Of a stretch of DNA of 64,000 bases, positions 54,581-64,000 are shown one piece after another (within the stretch, counting starts at the first letter, position 1; every line of letters starts with the position of its first letter). A program made the position numbers and the translations under genes. The DNA lies in contig NC_084845.1 in NCBI RefSeq assembly GCF_033115175.1, positions 2,296,501 through 2,360,500 on the forward strand, given 5' to 3'. The notes under the pieces were generated by a model. It ran no database searches. It was not told the DNA's origin and saw only the letters and a program-made list of their open reading frames with translations. Source of the stretch: Lepus europaeus (Eukaryota; Chordata; Mammalia; Lagomorpha; Leporidae).

Positions 54581-57447
54581 CTGGTGAGACAGGCAGGGCA
54601 TTATTTGGCTGGCAGTGATTTTCGGCATTCACTCATCCCAGTCACGGAAAATATTCGTATTTATCTCTGTTGCCATAATAGACACCAACCCGAGATTATA
54701 ACAAGGAGTATGTTTTCATGTCAGTTTCCACCCCTCTCTCTTTTTTTCTCTCTTCTGTCTGTCTATCTGCTCTCTCTCTCTCTCTATCCCTCTCTCTGAC
54801 TTCCTTTTTCTCTCTCTCATTGAGCACATGCATGTACTCTCTCCCTTGCTTGGTATAGCAATAAAATTCCCTTTTCCCTTTTGTGATTAGCTTTTATGTT
54901 CAAAGTGTAGTTTTCTGTATCACAATAAAACCTTCATCTATACGTATGTTGCTCAATGACCATGAGTAAATCTGGAAATCTGATGCACACATGATGACTA
55001 CAGCTAATAATACTCTCTACTGCAAATGTGTTGGTAGAGTAACTTTTAGCTTCTTTTGTGGTATACACACAGGAAAACACAACTACGCATATGATGCATA
55101 TCTGAAATCCCTCAGATAAATTAGGATATTCATGATAACTATAAAACACTTCAGAATATGAATACAGAGGTCATAGGGGTGTCAAAAGGCAAGAAAGAAA
55201 CAGTGTCTCAGATTTAACATACGTTTTCACATGTGACAATAAATGTCCCCTCTATGAACATGGTCTGGGTTCCAGTCCTCTCATTATCCTTCTGATTAAC
55301 CTTCTGAAAACTCTGTCAAGTCCCAAATGTTTGTTAGGATGTCACAGTGGACACCTTTAGATGACAGGAACTGATAACATTTAATTTTGAGTCTTCTTGT
55401 CACTAAATAGAGTATCATTTTAGCAGTTCATCCCTGTTTGACTTGCTTCCATTTAATCTATTTTTTATAGGCATTAGCAAATTTTGGTAATCTTCATTTC
55501 ATGCTTGAAGTTACTATAGGAATGTTTCTTGGTATCAGCGGAATCATTGCTTTCTGCTATAATTAATATCAAGCGTATTTTTTGCATAAATTGAAACTCT
55601 TAGTTACTATACTGATTAGCTAACTGGCAACCTTAGTGAAGACTAATATTAATTTTAATGGTACTTAATTATAAGGCAGAGAGAGAAAGAGATGGCAAGA
55701 GACACATAAATGGGAAGAGATAGAAAAATAAGGAGGGAGAGAGATTTTGCCCTCTGCTGGTTCATTCCCCATAGCCCGACATTGACACGGACAGAACAGG
55801 CCGAAGTCAGGAACCTAAAAGTGAATTCAGATCTCTCAGATGGGTGGCAGGGATCTGAGTATCAAGTAATTACCTATTTCCTTCCAGGGTGTGCATGATA
55901 GGAAACAGGGGTTAGAGGCAGAAGGCATCATGCCAGAGCTGGTCAAGCTGCTGCCCACAATGCCAGCATGCTATATGAGTGCCTATACCAGTGCCAGCTG
56001 CTCCACTTCCAATCCAGCTACCAGCTAATGTGCCTGGAATATCAGAAGAAGAGGACTCAAGTAATGGGCCCCTGGCACCTGCATGGGAGACCTGGATGGA
56101 GTCCTAGTCTCCAGGCTTCAGAGTGACCAAGTCCTGACCCTGATGGAGTGAATCAATGAATGGAAGACTTCTTTCTTTGTCTCTCCCTCTCCTTCCCTCT
56201 CTGTAACTCTGCTTTTCCAGTAGATAAAGAAATTTAAAACACACACAACAGCACAGAGCTGGGTTGGAAGTGGAGGAGCTGAGACTGGAACCAAGCATTC
56301 TGGTAGAAATGCAGACATGTCAACATGAGTTAGCAGCTGTGTCCGACAACCACTGGAGGTCTCTCTCTTCTCTGCTACTTCTTTCATTTAGACTATTTTC
56401 CCATGGCCAATCCCACCATCATGATTTCTAGCTATGGACACTGGGAGAGTAAGCAGTCTCCAGCACTCTCTGTTCCCATTCAGGTAAGCTTACATGTGTT
56501 CTGTGGGAAGTGCTGGGACCTGTTGTAGCGGGAAAAGAGGAGTGCTGGGATAGGCTGCTTAAAAAATAAATTAATAAAAACAGGGACTGTTGTACCGAGT
56601 GCCTACAGTCATGACTACACAGAGGTGAACAATGGGGATGAAACAGGCCAGAGTTTGGATTCACTTGCATCCCTCATGAGCAATATGAGTGAGCAGTGCC
56701 AAGGGCAGTCAGGCTGAGGTGGTTCTGGGACACCTTCAAGCCCTCAACACATGATCTACGCTAAGCTCTCTGTCTCTAGACCCCAACAAATTTCAAATTT
56801 GCATCTCATGCTATGCTGTTGTGGTACTCCTAAACCCAATTAAATTTAATTTAAATTAACCAAAACTACAGAGAATTTTAAATTCTGTACCTGTCTCATT
56901 AGAAATCTCATTCTCTGGACAAGGGGTACAGTCGAAGCAACAGGCAGCCTGTCCCTCCTGGTGGGTTTTCCGGAATCCTGGGCCACAGCTCTCACTGCAC
57001 ACAGAATGGGGAATCTAAAACAAATCAGAGAGTCTTGAGAAGTGTCTTGATGGTCATCTGATTCTGTTCCCACTGTGCTTTTTCAGAATGTCCAGGTGGA
57101 CAAGAAATCGGCACACTCCATTCGTGGCCTGGGCACTCTGTTTGATCAGGCTACACTCAGTTATCCACAGGGAAACATTTTCTTGGACATTCAGTGGAAA
57201 TCACCAGAGTAAGGAAAATGGCAGTGCAGAAGGGAAGTTGGCATGCACTTGTGTACTGCTCTGCCATGCTCTCAGGACCTGCAGAATTCCCAGCATGGAG
57301 CTCTGTACTGAGATCTCTCTGTAAGCACAAACTGGCATAGTTGTGGACAAGGCTTATTTACTTATTTGAAAGGCACAGTTAGAGGGAGAGAATGAGGGAG
57401 GGAGAGAGGGAGAGGGAGAGGAGGAGGGAGAGGGAGAGGGCAAGGGC

Positions 57448-57493
<46 letters not shown>

Positions 57494-60370
57494 TTCCATA
57501 CTCTGGTTCACTCCTCAGACATTTGCAATGGCCAGAGCTGAACCGATCCAAAGCCAGAAGCCAGAGCTTAATCTGGGTCTCCCACAAGGATCAGGGGCGC
57601 AAACACTTTGGCCATCTTCTGCTGTATGCCCATGTGCATAATGAGGGAGCTGGGTTGGAAATGGAGCAGCAGGGACTTGAACTGACTCCCATATGGAATG
57701 CCAGTGCTGCATGTAGCACCTGTATCCCCTAAGCTACAGTGCCAGCCACAGACCTAGTATTTCAACTGTGCAACCAACCTCTTTAAACTCCACATTCCAC
57801 TCTATCATCTCCTCAGATATGGAAAGACGGTGACCATGTGGAGCCCATGGTGAAAACTTTCCAACCTTCACCTGGAGTTGAAGGCCTTGAGGGAAATTCC
57901 AGTAGTTGAGAATGTCATAGTCTTTCCTAGAAACTCGTTCCTGATCCAGATTCACTTCATCACCAACACTGTTGTTAAATTTGATGGTCTTCAGAAAGGA
58001 GTTAAGCTTAAAAAAAAAAAGAAAGAAAGAAAGCACACTTACATAATCGCGTATTCAATTTAGATTGAGGAATCGCTGATTAGAGTCAAAGTATTGAAGC
58101 TCATCAGAATTATTGCTTTAAAATGTTTCTGTTAAAAATTGTTAAAATTATAATTAGTAAATTGATAATACATTTACAGCACATGGTTAAGGAGACTATG
58201 TATAAAGTACACTATACATCATATATGTGTCTTGTTGTGTATTACAATACACAGTATGATAGTGGAAATATTTCACAATTAAAACTATATTGTTATCCTT
58301 AACTACTAGAAGCTCATAATTGTGATTGTCTGTGTAAACTGGCTCTTTGTAGAGAAAACAAAGTTAAAATGACGTCTTGTTGGGGTCCTTAATCCAGTCT
58401 GGCTGGTCTCCTCAGAAAAAGAGGAAGTCTGGACACAGTGTACACACAGGAAGTCACTGTGAACACACAGGGGTAGCATAGCCTTCCGCAAGTCGAGGGG
58501 GCTGACCTCATAAGAAATCAACCCTACTGACAACTTGGTCATAGACTTCAACCACCGGAACCGTAAGACAAGAAATTTTTTCTTTAAACTACCCAGTCTA
58601 TACTATGAAACATTAATATGATCACTGTATATGGAATTCAGAAACGTCTCTATAATAAAGTTAAATCCCTCACCACCCACTTATTAGAGTTTGGTTGCCT
58701 TCTGTGCAAGTTTACATCATAACATTTATGGCCTAAAACGCATGCAGAATTCCTTAAGGTCAGTTTTGTTTATTAGCCTTGTTGATGCCTGGCATCATGT
58801 TGTCATGAACAGACTAGCTTCCCAGCTTCTGTAATGCCATTCAGTGTAAAATTGCTCAGTGCTAGAAGAGCTATAGATGTGGCACACTGAAAATGCCAGG
58901 GAATAACGGCCACACATGCTGCACTGTTTGTAACAACAGAGCTCGCTGTCATTCCCATCAGACCCCAAAGCAATTCACCACATAGCTAAGTATCAGCACA
59001 GGCTCTGTGCTGTGGCAGGTCCACAAGGAACACGGGAAAAATGCCCAGACAAGATATAGTACCTGCCAGGGGTACACCGTCAACCCATCTCCATTCCTCA
59101 CTGGCTGCACCTCTACCCGCTGAAGAAGCATTTCATGAAGGGTGTGGGCCACGGCATGCACGGCATTGTAGATGTGGTAACTCCCTTCTGACATGCTCAT
59201 GTCAAAGACGTGCACTGGCAGATCCTCCAGAGAGGCATTCGCGGGACAGCCCTGCAACGTCTCACAGTCGGACATTGAAATCGAGCAGGGGAAATAGAGA
59301 TACCAAAATTTACTGAGGTAAAAGTTTTCTGGGTACTTAGAAGGATTCATTGTCTTGAGAAAATGCTTGAAACCAGGGATTTCATCATGGGAGTGTGAAA
59401 AACTCAAAGTCCCATGGAATGTGTTCATCATGAGTTCATCCTCACTGGTGATGAAATCCCATTGTGATGTCGTGATCCACACTTTCCAAGTCACCAGGAT
59501 CCCGTGTCTCGAGAAACTCAGGCTCATTAATGAGTTCGTGTCACCGTAAATGACCACCACGTTTGCAGTTGATTCTAAGATTCTGAAGTGGTAGTGCCAA
59601 TCAAGTGATGCATACATCCTGTCTGTGACAGAGAGCATTTCCACAAAGGCCACACAGACCTCATTCTTGTTCATTTCATCTCTTATATCCCACAGGAATT
59701 GAATGCCTCTGGTGTCCTCAGAGATGACCAACCCCACCCAGGTCCAGTGGAAATGCACCATCAAGGACACCATGCCCAGGGCCAGAGAAGATTCCCTGGA
59801 AACCATCTGGTAGGTAAACTGATGATTTTCTCCCAGAATTTGATCAAAAGGACCATAGGTGAGCTAGAGTGAGAATGAAGATGTGGTATCAAATGAGTTC
59901 TATGGAAGCAAGACCTCGGAATGTATGCAGGGATGCACCACACTGCATGCACACCTTTTGCTCTGAGAAGATTTCACTCAGTTATTGCTGGATGTTGATT
60001 CGAGGAAGTGTTGGAAGTCAGTTAACAGGACTTCACTCTCCCCGCTAGGGTTCTCTGGAAGACTGAGAGAGCTTTGCAGTTCAGCACTTCAAGGTATGAC
60101 AGTGCATAGCCAATTATTTCTTGCTGCCATTTACCCCTATCCTCCTCTCCACCAGGAATGCTGTGGTGGGGCAGCTGTATGTGTGCCTGTTTGATTCCTG
60201 GCTGCTCCACATATGAACCAGCTCCCTACTAATGTGCCTGCAAAAGCAGGGAAAATGGCCCATGTCCTTGGGTCCCAGCCACCAAGCTGGGAGACCCAGC
60301 AGTAGCTCCTGGCTTCAACCTATCCCCAACATGGCTGTTGTGGCCACTTGGGGAGTGAACCACCAGATGA

Positions 60371-60415
<45 letters not shown>

Positions 60416-60904
60416 GTGTTCTCTCTGCCCTTCTCTGTAACTCTGCCTTTCTAATAAGGCAATATATAAAAGGAAAAGACCAATGAAGACACACACACTA
60501 ACATACACAGTTATATTCTGGCTCTATGAAAACACATAAACCCATTCACTCCTTTTACACTTTAAGCCACCTAAGAAGGCACCTGAAGAGGAAAGATATT
60601 TTTTCCCCTTACCTGAGGGAATTTGTAGAGTTCCGACAGCGTCCCTATCTGTGCTGAAATCGCCCCTGTGTTTCCTGTAATGGCTGCCACAGACTTGCTC
60701 TTCCTCACACAGGTGTAATTAGGAATGGCCTTGCCCACTGCAGACAACCAGGTCAGGGTGCTCTCCAGGGTCTTCCATTCACTATGGATGGCGTTGTAGA
60801 GATCGAATCCCAGGGACACATTGGGTAACAGATGTGGGTTCCTATTGACCTCTTCAATGGCAAATATAAAGGCCAGAAGATACTGGTAACTTTTAGGTTG
60901 CAAC
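53667..60904 (-). CDS. vomeronasal type-2 receptor (V2R, class C GPCR), gene C, exons 2-6
   Basis: Exons 60613-60904, 59063-59863, 57779-58006, 56891-57014 and 53667-54580 are all open and have the same lengths and splice sites as in A and B. Exon 1 is not in the window. By the spacing in units B and A it should lie near 73 kb (B-like intron) or 76 kb (A-like intron) on this scale. In exon 6 the protein equals B, while in exon 3 it is nearer A. Gene C is probably functional, conditional on exon 1. Confidence 0.9.
54729..54820. repeat. CT-rich tract in intron 5 of gene C
   Basis: This is the counterpart of 2820-2925, with an extra CT step. Confidence 0.7.
54942..55152 (-). repeat. ancient L1M-like fragment, intron 5 of gene C
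   Basis: This is the counterpart of 3040-3250. It shares CTACGCATATGATGC with unit B against CTACACATATGATGC in A. Confidence 0.4.
55672..55928 (-). mobile_element. old CSINE, reverse, intron 5 of gene C
   Basis: This is the counterpart of 3772-4028. Confidence 0.7.
55929..56235 (+). mobile_element. old CSINE, forward, intron 5 of gene C
   Basis: This is the counterpart of 4029-4330. Confidence 0.8.
56891..57014 (-). CDS. V2R gene C exon 5: cysteine-rich domain
   Basis: 124 bp with standard sites. IPHSVC replaces IPKSVC and GFRKTH replaces GFWKTH. R at the latter place is the state usual in other V2Rs. All cysteines are kept. Confidence 0.94.
57351..57753 (-). mobile_element. CSINE with mixed GA-rich tail, intron 4 of gene C
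   Basis: This is the counterpart of 5449-5877. The tail is GAGGGA and GGCAAGG units followed by a pure GA run at 57460-57491, so the array has turned over completely compared with A. Confidence 0.85.
57395..57491 (+). repeat. GA-rich microsatellite, unit C
   Basis: GAGGGA units give way to a pure (GA)n run of about 15 dinucleotides. Confidence 0.88.
57779..58006 (-). CDS. V2R gene C exon 4
   Basis: 228 bp with the same sites. FLKTIKFNN replaces FLKNIKFNN, and SPWAPHG is shared with B. Confidence 0.94.
58385..58620 (+). mobile_element. ancient MaLR-type LTR fragment, intron 3 of gene C, fossil
   Basis: This is the counterpart of 6505-6745, broken and old. Confidence 0.5.
59063..59863 (-). 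CDS. V2R gene C exon 3: Venus-flytrap lobe
   Basis: 801 bp from CTCTAG to TGGCAG|GTACTA. It has SVTDRMY for SVMGRMY and HYHFR for HYHYR, otherwise as gene A. All the places where B differs from A carry the A state here. Confidence 0.95.
60170..60475 (+). mobile_element. CSINE, forward, intron 2 of gene C
   Basis: This is the counterpart of 8283-8580. The (CT)n run at 60374-60412 is about twice as long as in A and B. Confidence 0.85.
60613..60904 (-). CDS. V2R gene C exon 2
   Basis: 292 bp between TTGCAG and CCTCAG|GTAAGG. It has GTLSELYKF for GTLLELYKF and keeps NYT. The first base completes the arginine codon of the exon 1 that lies beyond the window. Confidence 0.94.
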
Positions 60905-61188
60905 CTGCAAGGAGTGCATACCCAGACCTCACAAACAAGTTCACACCTTGTTCTTTGGAAACATCTCCTGTACACTCAACTCTCATTCCAAGAAAATCAA
61001 TGCAGTGTTCGGGGCATAGTGGAAAATGATTAAAACTCACAAAAGGAGAAATACCTTTACCAGATGCACTATGATAGTTATGAATTGGAGAGAATATTTG
61101 ATATCTTCCAACCCTCACATTAAAGGTAAATGTGTGTAGAATTACTTAAAAGTGCAGTAAAATGGCCTTAAAAAAACCTTCTTTTCCT

Positions 61189-61759
61189 TATGAAAACTCT
61201 AAGCAAATTCAGGCTAGAAGGAACATTCTTCAACCTAATTAAGGCAATTTACAACAGACCCAAGGCCAGCATCCTATTGAAGGGGGAAAACTGGAAGCAT
61301 TTCCACAGAGATCTGGAACCAGACATGGATGACCACTCACTCCATTGCCATTCAATATAGTCCTGGATGTTTTAGGCAAAGCCATGAGGCAAGAAAAAAT
61401 ATCAAAAGGATTCAGATTGGTAAGGATGATTTCAAACAATCCTTATTTGCACATGATAGGGTCATACATATAGGGGAACCAAAAGACTACTGGAACTCAT
61501 AAAAGACTACTGGAACTCATAAAAGACTTTGCTAAAATAGCAGGATATAAAAATAAACAAGTAAAAAACAACAGCCTTTTACACACAGACAATGTCATGG
61601 CTAAGAAAGAAGTTCTAAGATCAATCCCATTCACAATTGCTACAACAAAATTAAATGCCTTGGGATAAATTTAATGAAGGAAGTCAAAGATCTCGACGAT
61701 GAGAATTACAAAACTCTAAAGAAAGAAATAGAAGAAGACATTAAAAAAATGGAAAAACC
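61189..61759 (+). mobile_element. old L1 ORF2 fragment, left half, unit C
   Basis: This is the counterpart of 9288-9859, ending at the target repeat 61744-61759. Confidence 0.85.
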
Positions 61760-62855
61760 GCTTTTATTCTGGGCGGGCAAGATGGCAGAATAGGAAGGGA
61801 GCACACTGATAATCTGGGGAGAGACAGTTTAATAAAAGTGGAGATACTGCAGATTCAAGGAAGAGTAAGGGAAGAAACAGCAGAAGAAACTCTTCTGGAA
61901 CTAGTGATTCACAGTGGACCTGCGTGGAGAGCGTGGGAACACAAGTTCGGGACACCAGCGGCAGACTCAACACACCAGCACTGGAAAGCGAGGTGAGCCG
62001 AACCTCAGTAGCCTGAGACATCAGCAGGAAAGTGGAAAGAGGAGACTAGAGGGAATGAGGCTTGAAACCCCATGGGGAAAAGTTCACCAGGATAACTAGA
62101 AGAGAGAGGGGAAAAAAAAGTGACCAGTACAAACACAAATTTCTCTCTATCCACTCACCACTCAGAGGCGAGCAAAACAAAGAGCAGGCACCATTTTGGA
62201 CATACATCATAAGCGGCGCATCCTCAGGACTACACTGCCCTCAGCCAAGCACAAAAACCTGACTCCATGGCGGTGGGGTGAAATAACAGGAGATTAGGAC
62301 CTAGTGAATGTGTGGTGCTAATGAACTGAGATGTGAAAAAAAGAGATGGTGGGTAAGAGAACTCACGGAATTCATGTGAGTACTGTCCAGAGATGTTATA
62401 ATTCGGTAACCTTGGCAACCCAGTGGGAGACTGCAGGAGAATTTGAGCCCAAACTGAGGGCAGCACAGATTCCCTGTGTGGTCCTTGGGAAAGAGCTTCT
62501 GATCTCTGGCTCCTGTGGGTATATCATTCGCCTGCTAACTACCTCCAATTCTGCTCAGCTGTGTGGAATTACTTCCCTTCTGAATCAAAAAAAAAAGAGA
62601 GAGTGAGAGATTTACCATGCCTAATCTGGGAGTGTCACCTTTGGTACACCCTTAACCCTGAGGGACCAAACAGAGCTCTCAGGCCACACCCATCTCAAGT
62701 CTCTAAGGCTCCATCAAAAGCAGACAGTCCTCTTAATACAGTCATAGTATAACAAGAAAAAAACAGCACAACGAGGGAAGAAGAATCCAAAGAATATCTC
62801 CACAATGCCAAGCAACAAATGCAGAAACTGAGGAAACAAGAACAAGGAAGACATT

Positions 62856-63529
62856 ATGGCACCCCCAAATGAACAAGACACCCCAAGCAAAGATTATGAA
62901 GATGATGAGATTGAAGAAATGCAAGATACGGATTTCAAAAAATTTATGATAAGAACAATTAGAAGTGTGCAAAAACAAATGCTTGAGCTATGGAATTCCT
63001 TACGGGACAGGATAGAAAATCTCCTACCAGAAAATGAAATCCTAAAGAGGAATCAAAATGAAATGCAGAAGCTAGAGGAACAGGAAAGTGTGATAGTGAA
63101 GAGAAATCAAAATGAAATGAAGAATTCAATAGATCAAATGACAAACACATTAGAAAGCCTTAAAAACAGGGTCAGTGAAACAGAAGAGAGAATATCAGAC
63201 TTAGAAGACAGAGCACAGGAAAGTACACAGTCAAACCAAAGAAAAGAAGAGGAAATTAGAAATCTAAAAAATATTGTTGGGAATCTACAGGATACTATTG
63301 AAAACCCAACATTCGGGTTCTAGGAGTTCCTGAAGGCATGGAGAGAGAGAAAGGATTAGAAGGCCTTTTTAGTAAGATACTTGCAGAGAACTTCCCGGGT
63401 TTGGAAGAGGACAGAGACACCCTAGCACCAGAAGTTCATAGAACCCCTAGTAAACATGACCAAAAGAGATCCTCACCACGACACGTTGTAATCAAACTCA
63501 CCACAGTAAAATATAAAGAAAAGATTCTA
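62856..63529 (+). pseudogene. L1 ORF1, unit C, N-terminal and coiled-coil part
   Basis: The longest ORF1 reading frame in the window (155 codons to 63323). It starts [18 protein letters not shown], with the coiled coil intact through [20 protein letters not shown], then a TAG before the EFLKAWRE-like continuation at 63338. It is interrupted at 63530 by the nested L1 3' end. Confidence 0.85.
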
Positions 63530-64000
63530 CCAATGCCATCTCACTAGTCCATTTGATCAATTTCTGTTCACAATTGATCATAATGATAGGACTAAGATTC
63601 AAAAGGATCATATAAACAAGACTAGTGCCTGAAAATGCTAACTGATAGAACACAAAAGGAGAGAATGATCCAACATGGGAAGCAGGATACACAGCAGACT
63701 CATAGAATGACAGATGTTCTAAACAGCACTCTGGCCTCAGAATCAGCCCTTAAGTCATTTGAATCCGGCTGAGAAGCCCATGAGAGTATTTCAGGCATGG
63801 AAATCCAAGACACTCTGTCAAAAAAAATGACCTAAATGAAAGATCTCCACGAGTGAGATCCGAGTGCAAAGAACAGGTCATCAAAGAAGGAGGTACCTTT
63901 CTCTGAAGGTAGGAGAGAACTTCCACTTTGACTATGACCTTGTCTAAATATGATAAGAGTCAGTGAACTCAAAAGGCTTCCATAGCTATGGCAACTCATG
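63530..64000 (+). mobile_element. 5'-truncated L1 3' end nested in ORF1, unit C, cut by window end
   Basis: The left junction is the same as in A and B, directly after AAGAAAAGATTCTA, and the sequence then matches 11671 onward. Confidence 0.88.

Larger units (their letters stand above)
61760..64000 (+). mobile_element. composite L1, unit C, cut by window end
   Basis: The same insertion point and 5' UTR (61760-62855, donor GCGAG|GTGAGCC at 61993) as in A and B. ORF1 starts at 62856. Whether C keeps both ORF2 arms as in A or one as in B lies outside the window. Confidence 0.88.

Overview
The window is mammalian and almost certainly lagomorph (rabbit, Oryctolagus type). It carries many tRNA-derived SINEs of the lagomorph C-repeat (CSINE) style, L1 elements matching rabbit L1 in layout, and multi-exon vertebrate chemoreceptor genes. 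No bacterial-style genes, RNA genes or CRISPR arrays are seen.

The backbone is a head-to-tail array of three segmental-duplication units, A (before 1 to about 27.41 kb), B (27.41-51.49 kb) and C (51.49 kb to beyond the window end). Each unit holds one vomeronasal type-2 receptor (V2R) gene on the minus strand, so the 3' 7TM exon has the lowest coordinates. I placed every splice junction by hand: exon 6 (7TM, 914 bp), exon 5 (cysteine-rich, 124 bp), exon 4 (228 bp), exon 3 (801 bp), exon 2 (292 bp) and exon 1 (signal peptide, 218 bp coding). These lengths are the same in all copies. Genes A and B are complete and open, coding 858 residues each, and differ at about 14 residues by my reading. 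Gene C is open through exons 2-6, and its exon 1 lies outside the window.

Intron 1 of each gene is a nested set of L1 elements, all on the plus strand and so antisense to the receptor. An old L1 ORF2 fragment was split by a long L1 with 5' UTR, ORF1 and ORF2 (9860-21643 in A). That L1 took a 5'-truncated L1 inside ORF1, and inside ORF2 an L1 copy whose 5' UTR is joined directly to mid-ORF2 at a GT-AG type junction, which makes it a retrotransposed spliced L1 RNA. Target-site duplications support each level. Two of these levels are shared by A, B and C, and the spliced copy by A and B (C leaves the window before it), so they predate the duplications.

The units then diverged. A gained a CSINE inside L1 ORF2, B lost about 3 kb by recombination between the two L1 ORF2/3' arms, and a solo LTR with a TATA box entered the spacer between genes B and C, in sense orientation upstream of gene B. 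The three paralogues show mosaic relationships: exon 6 groups B with C, while exon 3 groups A with C. This points to gene conversion between receptors that presumably detect peptide or protein pheromones in the vomeronasal organ.
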